Under the pieces are notes generated by a model. That model was given only the letters and a program-made list of their open reading frames with translations. It was not told the origin of the DNA and did not search any database. Positions 43,939 to 52,175 of a stretch of DNA of 64,000 nucleotides are shown here, one piece after another (the first letter of the stretch is position 1; every line of letters begins with the position of its first letter). The translations under genes and the position numbers were made by a program. Source of the stretch: Chitinophaga polysaccharea (GTDB taxonomy: Bacteria; Bacteroidota; Bacteroidia; Chitinophagales; Chitinophagaceae); contig NZ_VIWO01000004.1 in NCBI RefSeq assembly GCF_007829335.1, positions 496,001 through 560,000 on the forward strand, read 5' to 3'.

Positions 43939-45504
43939 ATGAAGCGTACACTCGTAGCATGGTTGCTGCTCCTCCTGGTAGCCGGAAGCAGCAAGGCCCA
44001 AACCAAAGTATTTAAAGAAGTGGGAGAGGGTATCTCTTCCCGCATGCGCACTATCTTCCAGGATGGTACCCTGGTAGGTTATCTCCTTTTTACAGAGCTG
44101 GAAAAAGCTGATAAGGACTCCTTCAACTACCGGATCACTATCATGGATGAAAACCTGAACGATATCGGGTTGGTGAATTTCAGGGAATTGAAGCTAGACC
44201 TGCGTTCTGTGGCATTCGAACAGGATGTGCTCTGCCTTTCTTATATGAAGAGTAACCTGCTGGGACATGAAATAAAAAAGCGGAAAGAAATTAAAGCGGC
44301 CATAGCCAAAGGATACATGGCTATTTTCACCCAGTTTATTAACCTGAATGGAAAGATTCTCCGGTCTAATACCATCAAGGTAAGTGTAGACCTGGACCAT
44401 GAGTTCCGGACAGGGCAGCTGGTAATCGGCAATGGGGGATTGAAAGAGCCTTTCCGCGTGCAGAATATTCCCGGTAAAGGCTTTGCCTGTTTTTACGGGG
44501 ATAACCGCGGAAAATATCTCCTGGTATACGATACCACCGGTCGCCAAACCTGGCAGAAAAGAGTAGGAATGGATGATGGCGATTATGATATGCTTATTTC
44601 CGGTCATGCAGCCTATTTTCTCGTTAAGAAAAAACACGAGATGGTAGAAGGGGGGTATATGGCTTTTGGCTTTAACCTGGACGACAGTACATCTTTTAAT
44701 AAATACTTCCTGAAAGATAAAAAAGGAAACCAATTGAGCGTATTGTCTTTCATGAATGATCCCAATACCGGTAAGCCTTTTATCGCCGGTAAAATTATCA
44801 ATCCCCGGAGAGGCAAGGAGTATGGATCGGCGAGACTGATCAGCAAAGGCGCTTATCTTGGTGTATTTACCATCAATATTGATCACGATAAGCAAACCAC
44901 GCAGCCCATTTACAATTACTGGAAATCGAACGATACCACACGTATCGCCAATTCCAAAGGCCGGCTGCTGGCCAATAAATCCTATATGCTGAATGGTCCT
45001 TCCTTCAAGGACTATTACGGGAATACCTATTTTACCGGTTCCGCGATTAAACGTGGCATCAACCCGGGTATGGTCATCGCAGAGGTGTTGACTGCGCCTA
45101 CTATTTTTGTGCCCACTTTCCTGCTGACCAATTTCGGTACACGGAGAATGAGGGCCTATGATGCCCTGCTGCTGAAGCAATCGGCCGATGGAAAGCTGAC
45201 CTTCGAAAACAGCATTCCTTCCGCGCACAGCAACTCCTATCCCGGACGTTTCAACCTGTTGCTGACTGATAATAAGACATATTATACAGTTACTTCTCCC
45301 GAAACCAAATTAACACACCTGATCATTACCGAAAATAAAAACATTACCTTCTACTGTGTAGACCAGAAAAAAGTGACCCGTACTATTCCACGGGTGAAGG
45401 ATCATATTTCTACCATGATATACCCCGCCAAAGAAGGACATATTATGGTGGCCGAGTATGATAAGAAAGAACGTTCTACTAAATATTCTATAGAGGCTAT
45501 TTAA
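43939..45504 (+). CDS. Secreted protein of unknown function (possibly DUF6770)
   Basis: 521 residues with a signal peptide (MKRTLVAWLLLLLVAGSSKA, cleavage before QT). The mature part is beta-strand-rich with repeating short blade-like units (DGTLVGYLLFTELEKADKDS, FNYRITIMDENLNDIGLVNF, KYLLVYDTTGRQTWQKRVGM), which suggests a beta-propeller. I recall similar proteins named DUF6770 but did not check. No catalytic residues are evident. It shares an operon with the M48 protease (33-base gap) and ends at a good terminator, so it may be a partner or substrate of that protease. Confidence 0.75.
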   Translation: MKRTLVAWLLLLLVAGSSKAQTKVFKEVGEGISSRMRTIFQDGTLVGYLLFTELEKADKDSFNYRITIMDENLNDIGLVNFRELKLDLRSVAFEQDVLCLSYMKSNLLGHEIKKRKEIKAAIAKGYMAIFTQFINLNGKILRSNTIKVSVDLDHEFRTGQLVIGNGGLKEPFRVQNIPGKGFACFYGDNRGKYLLVYDTTGRQTWQKRVGMDDGDYDMLISGHAAYFLVKKKHEMVEGGYMAFGFNLDDSTSFNKYFLKDKKGNQLSVLSFMNDPNTGKPFIAGKIINPRRGKEYGSARLISKGAYLGVFTINIDHDKQTTQPIYNYWKSNDTTRIANSKGRLLANKSYMLNGPSFKDYYGNTYFTGSAIKRGINPGMVIAEVLTAPTIFVPTFLLTNFGTRRMRAYDALLLKQSADGKLTFENSIPSAHSNSYPGRFNLLLTDNKTYYTVTSPETKLTHLIITENKNITFYCVDQKKVTRTIPRVKDHISTMIYPAKEGHIMVAEYDKKERSTKYSIEAI

Positions 45505-45521
45505 CGGTTCCCTGCCTGTTT

Positions 45522-45557
45522 TTAAAGCCTTCAGACCAACGGTTTGAAGGCTTTTTT
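45522..45557 (+). terminator. Intrinsic terminator after the M48 operon
   Basis: AAAGCCTTCA pairs with TTGAAGGCTTT around a 10-base loop and is followed by TTTTTTG. Confidence 0.93.
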
Positions 45558-45627
45558 GTGCTCCCTATAGCATATATCCAATTTAAACTGTATTTTGCTA
45601 TAACGATTTTGCAAATAACAAATACCC

Positions 45628-46320
45628 ATGAAAGCTTTACTTACGACCGCCTTATTAGCTGCTGGTTTATATACCAGCCACACGGCTGCTGCGTCAGACA
45701 TTATCCGTCGCGACTCCCTTACCCGGGGAGGATATACCCTCATCTTTATCAATGAAGATCCTGCCTTTGTCAACACCGGTAAGGATGTACAGGAAAGGAT
45801 GATCAATACTTTTTTCGAGGTATATCCTAAGCTGGCCGCTGCCTACAACCCGGAAACATTGAAGAAAGTGGTGTTTAAGATAGACCCGCGTTACGATGGC
45901 GTAGCCGCTACCGCCAACGGCGTGGTGACCTATAACCCTGCCTGGATGCTGAAACAGCCTACCGATATTGATGTGGTGACCCATGAGGTGATGCACATTG
46001 TACAGAACTATGGCAACAGCCGTGGACCCGGATGGTTAACAGAAGGTATTGCCGACTACGTACGGTACAAGTTTGGTGTTGACAATACCGGCGCACACTG
46101 GGCTTTACCTGCTTATAACGAAAAGCAGCACTACAGCAACAGCTATCGTATTACCGCACGTTTCCTCGCCTGGCTGGAGAAAAGCGTACAACCGGGAATA
46201 GTGAAAGTCCTGGATAAAAGCTTAAGGGACCATACTTATACCGGGGGCATCTGGAAAGAACAAACCGGTAAATCGCTCGATGAATTATGGGCGGCGTATA
46301 GCGCGAATCCTGCCTTGTAA
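45628..46320 (+). CDS. Basic secretory protein (BSP)-type metallopeptidase
   Basis: 230 residues with a signal peptide (to about residue 22, TSHTAAAS). The BSP peptidase domain carries HEVMH (residues 119-123) followed by the characteristic GPGWLTEGIADYVRYKFG, where the Glu/Asp supply further metal ligands, and the C-terminal TARFLAWLEKS region. These are secreted peptidase-like proteins related to plant basic secretory proteins. Single gene. Substrate unknown; protein turnover outside the cell is the likely role. Confidence 0.92.
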   Translation: MKALLTTALLAAGLYTSHTAAASDIIRRDSLTRGGYTLIFINEDPAFVNTGKDVQERMINTFFEVYPKLAAAYNPETLKKVVFKIDPRYDGVAATANGVVTYNPAWMLKQPTDIDVVTHEVMHIVQNYGNSRGPGWLTEGIADYVRYKFGVDNTGAHWALPAYNEKQHYSNSYRITARFLAWLEKSVQPGIVKVLDKSLRDHTYTGGIWKEQTGKSLDELWAAYSANPAL

Positions 46321-46405
46321 CCAGGGCGGCGATCATTCATAAAAAGATTTCGTTGCTTGACAGGTAATTATATACATTTAATCTTCGCTAATCATTTTGT
46401 AGAGT

Positions 46406-47281
46406 ATGAAGATTGCTTATGTAGGATACCTTGTGCAGGAAAAATATGCCACTGCACACGACGAAGACGCAACATTACTGGCTTTCCTGAAAGCGCGCGG
46501 ACTGGATATTACCCCGGTGGTCTGGAATGATCCGCAGGTGAATTGGACAGCTTTTGACCTGGCCATTATCAAATCGCCCTGGGATTATCATGAAAAATTT
46601 GCGGGGTTCCAACAATGGCTTCATGAGCTGCAAGCCGCCGGAGTAGCTTTGTTGAATCCTTATGACATCATCCGCTGGAACAGTGATAAACATTACCTGG
46701 AAGAGATTTCGGCAGCGGGGCTGCCGGTAATTCCTTCCCTGTTCCTGGAAAGAGGCACCACACCTGCACTGGCTGGCTTCTTTGCGCAGCTACAGGCAGA
46801 TAAACTGATCCTGAAGCCCTGTGTCAGCGCCGGCGCTAAAAATACACTGGTATTGCAGCCAGGCAGTATCGGGCAACAGGAAGCGCAGGTGCATGAATGG
46901 CTCCGGGATGAAAGTTATATCATTCAGCCTTTCATGGAGGAGATTAAAGAAGGAGAGTGGTCGTTCCTTTTCTTCAATGGAAAATATAGTCATAGCCTGC
47001 TCAAAGTGCCCAAGGCCGGCGACTTCCGCGTACAGCAATACCATGGCGGCAGCACACATATTGCCGCTGCCACGGATGCGCAGGTAACTGCTGCCGCTAA
47101 GTTTGTAACGCAATTCGCGCCGCAAACACTCTACGCCAGGGTTGATGGCGTGATGTCGAAAGGCGAACTGGTACTGATGGAACTGGAGCTGATAGAGCCT
47201 TACTTGTTCCTCGAAACACATCCCGATGGCCTGGAAAACTATTACCAGGCGCTATTGCAAAGAATACAATTACTCAACTAA
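46406..47281 (+). CDS. ATP-grasp ligase
   Basis: 291 residues, cytoplasmic. A pre-ATP-grasp domain (1-100, MKIAYVGYLVQEK and FDLAIIKSPWDYHEK) precedes an RimK-like ATP-grasp core with NSDKHYLEEISAAGLPVIPS, DKLILKPCVSAGAKNT (ATP-binding Lys and loop), SYIIQPFMEEIKEGEWSFLF and the metal-binding LMELELIEPYLF. It should join a carboxylate to an amine or thiol with ATP. The closest relatives I can recall include the cycloserine-pathway ligase DcsG and glutathione-synthetase-like proteins, but no such pathway is present here. Acyltransferase gene 17 bases downstream. Confidence 0.9.
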   Translation: MKIAYVGYLVQEKYATAHDEDATLLAFLKARGLDITPVVWNDPQVNWTAFDLAIIKSPWDYHEKFAGFQQWLHELQAAGVALLNPYDIIRWNSDKHYLEEISAAGLPVIPSLFLERGTTPALAGFFAQLQADKLILKPCVSAGAKNTLVLQPGSIGQQEAQVHEWLRDESYIIQPFMEEIKEGEWSFLFFNGKYSHSLLKVPKAGDFRVQQYHGGSTHIAAATDAQVTAAAKFVTQFAPQTLYARVDGVMSKGELVLMELELIEPYLFLETHPDGLENYYQALLQRIQLLN

Positions 47282-47298
47282 GTATTTATCGGATAGAT

Positions 47299-48471
47299 AT
47301 GAGCACGGAAACTGCTATCCCGGCATCGAAGCAACTGCATGGGCTGGATCACTTACGGGCGCTGGCCATTTTAATGGTGTTGCTGTATCATTACCGGATG
47401 TTTGGACATCCCGCCTGGTTAGATGACGTGATACATTTCGGCTGGTCGGGCGTGGACCTGTTTTTTGTATTGAGCGGTTACCTGATTTCCTCGCAGCTGT
47501 TTGTCACCATGGCGCAAGGGAAGCCGGTTTCTTTCCCTGAGTTTTTTATCAAACGTTTTTTCAGGATCATTCCTCCGTACCTGCTGATACTAAGCATTTA
47601 CTTCCTGGTACCGGCATTCTGGGAGCGGGAAACCTTGTTGCCATTATGGCGGTACCTGACCTTTACCCAAAACTTTGGGCTCAATCTGAAGGTGTTTGGT
47701 ACCTTCTCGCATGTGTGGTCGCTTTGTGTGGAAGAGCATTTTTATTTGCTGTTTCCGTTTGCCCTGTTTTTATTGATTCGTACAAAAAGGGTGCAGGCGG
47801 GAGGATGGTTATTATTCGCCATGTTCATGGCGGGATTTGTGATCCGCCTGTTTTGCTGGTACCAGTTGATTGCGCCGCATGCGGGGCAGGATGACGCCTG
47901 GATGTATTGGTATATGAATATGTATTACCCCACCTATACCCGCCTGGATGGCTTGTTGGCAGGGGTGGCTATTGCTGCTTTGTTTACTTTTCGTCCGGCC
48001 ATCCAGGTGCGTATTACCCAATATGGCAATGCGTGGTTGCTGGCAGGGCTGTTGGTGCTGACTGGGGCCTGGTACCTATGCGATACACAAAGTAGTTTTG
48101 GCGCGTCTATCTTCGGGTTCCCGGTAGTAGCGCTGGGGTATGGGTTACTGGTAATAGCTGCGGTAAGTCCTTCGTGTATCCTGTACCGTAATAACCGCAT
48201 TACCGCCGTGATAGCCAAGGTATCTTTTGTGTTGTATCTATCGCATAAGGGCGTGATACACCTGGTGCAACCATGGCTGGCTAAAACCGGGATGGCGCGG
48301 GAGGGTACGCTGATGATGCTATTATGTGTGGTGATAGCGATAGGAGTGGCCTGGATGATACACCTGGCAGTAGAGCAGCCTATGTTACGGCTCCGGAAAA
48401 AAGTGCTGGCAAACAGGAAGGCGCACAGGCAGCCGGCAGTGGTCCCCCAGATGGAATGGCAGGATAAATAA
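47299..48471 (+). CDS. Acyltransferase 3 (OafA-like) membrane protein
   Basis: 390 residues with about ten hydrophobic helices. The N-terminal signature LDHLRALAILMVLLYHYRMF carries the catalytic His, and the GVDLFFVLSGYLIS block and KRFFRIIPPYLLIL (conserved Arg) follow. A VEEHFYLLFP motif occurs in the middle. Acyltransferase-3 proteins acetylate or succinylate glycans or small molecules across the inner membrane. The ATP-grasp gene lies 17 bases upstream in the same operon, so the two may modify one product. The Lys/Arg-rich tail is cytoplasmic. Confidence 0.93.
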   Translation: MSTETAIPASKQLHGLDHLRALAILMVLLYHYRMFGHPAWLDDVIHFGWSGVDLFFVLSGYLISSQLFVTMAQGKPVSFPEFFIKRFFRIIPPYLLILSIYFLVPAFWERETLLPLWRYLTFTQNFGLNLKVFGTFSHVWSLCVEEHFYLLFPFALFLLIRTKRVQAGGWLLFAMFMAGFVIRLFCWYQLIAPHAGQDDAWMYWYMNMYYPTYTRLDGLLAGVAIAALFTFRPAIQVRITQYGNAWLLAGLLVLTGAWYLCDTQSSFGASIFGFPVVALGYGLLVIAAVSPSCILYRNNRITAVIAKVSFVLYLSHKGVIHLVQPWLAKTGMAREGTLMMLLCVVIAIGVAWMIHLAVEQPMLRLRKKVLANRKAHRQPAVVPQMEWQDK

Positions 48472-48479
48472 TCCTATGA

Positions 48480-49712
48480 TCAGTCGGTGCAGCCGCGCAG
48501 GCGGGCTTCAATAATTTTTTTATCGGCCGCGGAAGCAGCCAGTTGCAGCGCCTTTTCAAAATGTGCCCTGGCTTTGGCAGGCGACAATTCCTGGTACAAT
48601 TCTCCCATTAATAGCTGGTACAGGTGAAGATGGTCCAGCGCCAGTTTTTCTGCTGCGGCAATGGCTTCTTCTTTTCCATTGGCTTTCGAAAGGGCATAGG
48701 TCCGATTCAACGCCGCCATAGGAGAATACTCCAGTTGCAGCAGGTGATTATATAATTGCAGGATACATTCCCATTTTTCTTTTGTGTCGGCTTTGATGGT
48801 ATGCCACCAGGCAATGCCGGCCTCCAGGTGGTACCTGGATAATTTATCTCCTTCAGACGCGATATTCAGAAAGTGTTCCCCCTGTTGGATCAGGGCATGG
48901 TTCCATAGATTGGGATCCTGGTCGGCATACAATACAATTTCCCCGGCGTTATCGATGCGGGCATCAAATCTGGAGGCATGAAAGCTCATCAGGGCCAGTA
49001 AGGCATTGACTGCGGGCTGGTTGGTGGCGGGGTTATCCAGCAGCAGCTTTGTGAGGCGCATCGCTTCAAAACACAGTTCTTTCCGCAGCGTATTATCGTG
49101 ACTGCTGGAATAATAACCTTCATTGAAAAGGAGATATAATGTTTTGAGTACTGTTTCCAGCCGCTTGTCTATTTCGGAGGGCGGGGGAAAGATAAGGGCT
49201 ACATCTGCCGTTCTGAGTTTGTCTTTGGCCCGTTGCAGCCGTTTGGCAATGGTTTCCCGGTTGGTTAAAAAAGCATCTGCAATTTCGTTGATGCCAAATC
49301 CGCAGAGGATGCGCAAGGCGAGGCCTATCTGTGCTTCCGCCGTAATTGCCGGATGGCAGATGGCAAAGATCATCTGTAACTGGCTGTCGTGGATGTTTTG
49401 GGGCGACAGGTCAATTTCCGGTATATCCGTTCCCGTTGGCTGGTGCTTAAGTTGTGGGGTAATTTTCTGTTGGAAGACAGCCTGGTGCTTCAGGTAATTT
49501 TTAGCTTTGTTTTTTGCCACGGTATATAACCACGCCACAGGGTGTTCCGGTAATCCTTTCAGTCCCCATAATTCAGAGGCTGATAAAAAAGTATCGCTGG
49601 CAATATCTTCGGCGGTCTCTATCTGTTCAAAGCCAAACAGCCTGCACAATACAGCGGTTATCTTGCTGTATTCCGTTCTGAACAGGTGCGGTATGAGCTC
49701 TCTTTCATCCAT
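48480..49712 (-). CDS. ECF42-type RNA polymerase sigma factor with C-terminal TPR extension
   Basis: 410 residues. Sigma region 2 (FRTEYSKITAVLCRLFGF, AEDIASDTFLSAS, PVAWLYTVAKNKAKNYLK) and region 4 (ALRILCGFGINEIADAFLTN then RETIAKRLQRAKDKLR) are followed by a long SnoaL-free helical extension (DUF6596/TPR-like, about 185-405) with LFNEGYYSS, FEAMRLTKLLL and YSPMAALNRTYALSKANGK. This is the ECF42 architecture, normally encoded beside a DGPF-domain protein, as here. No anti-sigma gene is present; the C-terminal extension is thought to control activity in this group. Confidence 0.93.
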   Translation of the reverse strand: MDERELIPHLFRTEYSKITAVLCRLFGFEQIETAEDIASDTFLSASELWGLKGLPEHPVAWLYTVAKNKAKNYLKHQAVFQQKITPQLKHQPTGTDIPEIDLSPQNIHDSQLQMIFAICHPAITAEAQIGLALRILCGFGINEIADAFLTNRETIAKRLQRAKDKLRTADVALIFPPPSEIDKRLETVLKTLYLLFNEGYYSSSHDNTLRKELCFEAMRLTKLLLDNPATNQPAVNALLALMSFHASRFDARIDNAGEIVLYADQDPNLWNHALIQQGEHFLNIASEGDKLSRYHLEAGIAWWHTIKADTKEKWECILQLYNHLLQLEYSPMAALNRTYALSKANGKEEAIAAAEKLALDHLHLYQLLMGELYQELSPAKARAHFEKALQLAASAADKKIIEARLRGCTD

Positions 49713-49773
49713 GACATAAGGGGCTTGCTCAAAAGTAGGTTTTTCAAATCAATGTGGTACAAAACGTAGCAAC

Positions 49774-49815
49774 GCAGCAAAGCCGCAAAGAAGATTTTCC
49801 TTGCTGCTTTGCTGC
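49774..49815. repeat. Intercistronic hairpin between DGPF and sigma genes
   Basis: GCAGCAAAGCCGCAAAG and CCTTGCTGCTTTGCTGC form an imperfect inverted repeat (15 of 17 pairs). It lies between the DGPF gene and the downstream sigma gene and could be a partial terminator that keeps sigma levels low, or a dispersed intergenic element. Confidence 0.55.
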
Positions 49816-49833
49816 TTCGCGCTTTTATGTATC

Positions 49834-50175
49834 TTACATGACGCTGATTTCCCTCACTTCTACATTACCTCCTGCGGCGAGGATAGGGCAGCCTTTAGCC
49901 AGTTCCAGCGCTTCTTCCAGTGAACTCGCTTTCACAATGGAATAGCCGGCCAGCGATTCTTTGATTTCCGTATAGGGACCATCGGTCACCATATTATTGG
50001 GACGGAGTACTTTACCATTGAGATCGAGGCGGTTGCCGCGGTCGGTCAGTTTGTTCTGTGCAGCAATGGTGCCGATCCAGTCCATCCAACGTTTGGTATT
50101 GGCCTGCATTTCTTCCGGTGATGTTTGGGGCCGGTTGCTGAAGTCTGAACGGTACACAAATAAGAAGTCTTTCAT
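49834..50175 (-). CDS. DGPF/YCII-related protein
   Basis: 113 residues with the YCII-like ferredoxin fold: MKDFLFVYRSDFSNRPQTSP at the start, the family signature VTDGPYTEIKESLAGYSIVK (DGPF motif as DGPY), and EEALELAKGCPI. DGPF proteins are conserved genomic partners of ECF41/42-type sigma factors; here the ECF42 gene follows 121 bases downstream on the same strand. Their function is unsettled (possible small-molecule binding or sigma output). A palindrome TTGTTATT-N5-AATAACAA sits 15 bases upstream of the start. Confidence 0.93.
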   Translation of the reverse strand: MKDFLFVYRSDFSNRPQTSPEEMQANTKRWMDWIGTIAAQNKLTDRGNRLDLNGKVLRPNNMVTDGPYTEIKESLAGYSIVKASSLEEALELAKGCPILAAGGNVEVREISVM

Positions 50176-50190
50176 GATGCTAAGTTTTAA

Positions 50191-50211
50191 TTGTTATTTG
50201 CCTAATAACAA
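50191..50211. promoter_or_regulatory. Palindrome TTGTTATT-N5-AATAACAA
   Basis: Perfect 8-bp dyad arms with a 5-base centre, 15 bases upstream of the DGPF start. It could be an operator for the DGPF-sigma operon or the start of a leader structure. No regulator has been identified. Confidence 0.4.
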
Positions 50212-50281
50212 CTCAATGGACCTGGTATGGACAGGATAAACGCATTTTATTTAATAATAAGTATAGCGTGCTGAAATTAAT

Positions 50282-51175
50282 TTAGTTGTTTTTGTAAATC
50301 TCTCCAAATTCCCGGGCAAAATCTGCAAAGCTGGTAGGTCCGAAAGTGATTTTTTCCTGTTGACGGTAGTCCGTGAGCAGGGAGCCATCTCTCAGCGCAA
50401 CGCCGATTTCTACCACGTATACTTTCGCCATTTGTTCTGATAACCCGGATGCTATTAATCCTGCCAGCAGGGCTTCGTCGGGGAAGTGTACCCAGGTGAG
50501 GTCGGGTTGTCCGGCTGCGGCGCCCAGCAGCGCAGCTATTTCGGCGCCGGTTTTTTCGTCACTGGCTACATAGCGGATTTCTTTACCGCTGAAGTTGAGC
50601 GTATCCAATGCGGTGGCAGCTACCGCTGCAATATCTGCCGGATGAGATAGTACAACCGGTGTAGTTGCATCGAAGTTATTGCCAATGATCCGTTGGTGCC
50701 TGATCATGGGGATACTGCCCAGGAAATTGCTATAGAACATACCGGGGCGAAGATGCAATACTTGTATGCCGGTCAGCGCATTTAACTGTTGTTCGATATG
50801 ATAGTTAGCACCAGCGGGACCTGCGCCATCGGGCGTATGGGCGCCAATGCTGCTGAGGTTTACTACGTATTTAACGCCGGCCTGGGCGATAGCAGTGGCA
50901 TAGCGGTCGCCGGCTGCCTTCATATAGGCGTGGATATCAGTTGCGGCGTAACCCGGAGGTATCATGAGATATACGGCATCGGCCCCTTCAAAGGCGCGGC
51001 GTAAAAAGGTGGCATCTTCTATAGCGCCAATAGCGGGAAGTGCCTGCAATGCTTCAATAGCAGTTGCTCTTTCGGGACTGTGACTTACTACGGTTACCCG
51101 GTGTCCTTTAGCGATCAATTGTTCTGTCAGTGGTTTACTGATGTTGCCCAGCGAGCCTGTAATAGTGATGTTCAT
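50282..51175 (-). CDS. NmrA-like NAD(P)-binding reductase
   Basis: 297 residues from MNITITGSLGNISKPLTEQL. The open frame runs 17 codons further into the promoter, so the later ATG is preferred. It is an atypical SDR of the NmrA/YtfG group: glycine-rich NAD(P) loop (TITGSLGNIS), VTVVSHSPERATAIEAL, AVYLMIPPGYA and YVVNLSSIGAHTPDG, with a C-terminal helical substrate lobe. Members include NAD(P)H:quinone oxidoreductases and redox sensors. It is divergent from a Cys-containing HxlR regulator and shares a symmetric promoter/operator with it, so quinone or electrophile detoxification is a reasonable guess. Confidence 0.9.
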   Translation of the reverse strand: MNITITGSLGNISKPLTEQLIAKGHRVTVVSHSPERATAIEALQALPAIGAIEDATFLRRAFEGADAVYLMIPPGYAATDIHAYMKAAGDRYATAIAQAGVKYVVNLSSIGAHTPDGAGPAGANYHIEQQLNALTGIQVLHLRPGMFYSNFLGSIPMIRHQRIIGNNFDATTPVVLSHPADIAAVAATALDTLNFSGKEIRYVASDEKTGAEIAALLGAAAGQPDLTWVHFPDEALLAGLIASGLSEQMAKVYVVEIGVALRDGSLLTDYRQQEKITFGPTSFADFAREFGEIYKNN

Positions 51176-51188
51176 GGTTATAAATTTT

Positions 51189-51228
51189 ACTTGCACAAAA
51201 GTAAAAGAGTACTTACTTTTGTACAAGT
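51189..51228. promoter_or_regulatory. Symmetric divergent promoter/operator of the NmrA-like and hxlR genes
   Basis: ACTTGCACAAAAGTAA (51189-51204) and TTACTTTTGTACAAGT (51213-51228) form an inverted repeat with 15 of 16 matches and an 8-base centre. Each arm holds one promoter element for each direction. Plus: TTG 51191-51193, 20 bases, TACTTTTG 51214-51221. Minus: TTG 51226-51224, 20 bases, TACTTTTG 51203-51196. HxlR bound to the repeat would block both promoters at once. Confidence 0.8.
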
Positions 51229-51252
51229 ACTTACCCTAAAGTATGTATAAAA

Positions 51253-51663
51253 ATGGCACGTATAAAAGAACAATCCACCATCCAGGAAAATAAGCGATCC
51301 GCCTTTGAAGAATGCCCGGTTACCTATGTGATGGAGAAAATTGGTGGTTACTGGAAGCCTATTATTTTGTTCCAGCTGCTATCGGGCAGCAAACGATATA
51401 GTGATGTAAGAAGGGCTATTCCTGCTATTACAGAAAAGGTGCTGATACAGCAGTTGAAGCAGCTGGAGGCCGATGGGCTGGTACAGCGCAAAGCCATGCC
51501 GGTGGTGCCACCGCATGTAACCTACAGTTTAACCAAAACAGGCATGCGATTAAAACCGGTGCTGTATGCCATGGCGGTTTGGGCGGTAGATGATAGCAAA
51601 GAACATGGCGCCGTGTTTCGCCGGAATTTGAAAAATTTCCCCGGTGCTAACGATAATGCCTAA
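51253..51663 (+). CDS. HxlR-family transcriptional regulator
   Basis: 136 residues. The winged HTH spans about 24-115: FEECPVTYVMEKIGGYWKPI, SKRYSDVRRAIPAITEKVLI, LKQLEADGLVQRK and the wing PHVTYSLTKTGMRLKPVL. The Cys in EECPVTYV is the conserved redox-active Cys of HxlR proteins such as YodB and HypR, which sense quinones and disulfide stress in Bacillus. It should repress itself and the divergent NmrA-like reductase from the 40-bp inverted repeat. The N-terminal extension is slightly longer than usual. Confidence 0.93.
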   Translation: MARIKEQSTIQENKRSAFEECPVTYVMEKIGGYWKPIILFQLLSGSKRYSDVRRAIPAITEKVLIQQLKQLEADGLVQRKAMPVVPPHVTYSLTKTGMRLKPVLYAMAVWAVDDSKEHGAVFRRNLKNFPGANDNA

Positions 51664-51689
51664 ACGTTGATGCGAGCGGCGTTGTCTGC

Positions 51690-51980
51690 TTATAGCCGCT
51701 CTTCCAGGACCACGATAACCGTGTCGCCTGCTTTCTTTTTTATCTCTTTACAGATATCAGCTTTAACTGGTAGTTTATGCGTACCATTTCCCAGCGCCAT
51801 AAAAGCGCTCTGAAAGGGTTGCTGGTTAATAGTGCCCTTTACTTTTACCAATCCCCGGGTACCGAAGAAAGATACCGATTCGGGCCATACCAGGTAAGTC
51901 CAGCCCCCTTTGGCGGGACTTTTTTGTAATACCGCTTTAAATTGCTGATGCAGCGGTCCCTTTGTTGCAATGATTGTCAT
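51690..51980 (-). CDS. DUF1905 family protein
   Basis: 96 residues from MTIIATKGPLHQQFKAVLQK, with an alternative start four codons upstream (51992). DUF1905 domain: GGWTYLVWPESVSFFGTRG, VKVKGTINQQPFQSAFMALG and LPVKADICKEIKKKAGDTVI, the usual small beta-barrel of about 95 residues. The function is unknown; in many bacteria the domain is fused to a YdeI-like region, which is absent here. It is convergent with hxlR. Confidence 0.88.
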   Translation of the reverse strand: MTIIATKGPLHQQFKAVLQKSPAKGGWTYLVWPESVSFFGTRGLVKVKGTINQQPFQSAFMALGNGTHKLPVKADICKEIKKKAGDTVIVVLEERL

Positions 51981-52086
51981 AGCTGATAGCATTTATCATA
52001 CTATAAAGGTATTTCCATTTGCCGGATTGGAGGATGGCTGAAACTGACTTTAACCGGGGTAATTGCGACAATCCATTTTTATTTCC

Positions 52087-52120
52087 TTCACCCTTTTTTG
52101 CGGTTGTATTGCCTTAATAG
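52087..52120 (+). promoter_or_regulatory. Predicted FecI-type sigma promoter, copy 1 (protease gene)
   Basis: TTCACCCTTTTTT (52087-52099), 9 bases, TTGCCTTAATAG (52109-52120). Same layout as 54869 and 62311. It lies inside the spurious TTG-initiated extension of the protease frame, which supports the start at 52176. Confidence 0.8.
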
Positions 52121-52175
52121 CAGCATCGTTACCAGCAGTACTGGTAATATTTACAAAAAATGTAATTATTGTAAT

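Noticed and set aside
44194..45228. Long antisense open frame of 344 codons
   Set aside because: It mirrors the coding frame of the secreted protein at 43939, has no family motif and no plausible start context; a shadow frame.
47787..47797. Reverse-strand CACCCTTTTTG similar to the sigma box
   Set aside because: It lies inside the acyltransferase gene on the antisense strand, lacks the leading TT, has only five T and no TTGCC at the right distance.
52098..52175. N-terminal extension of the Prc-like protease from a TTG start
   Set aside because: It overlaps the predicted sigma promoter box, and the signal peptide only begins at 52176.
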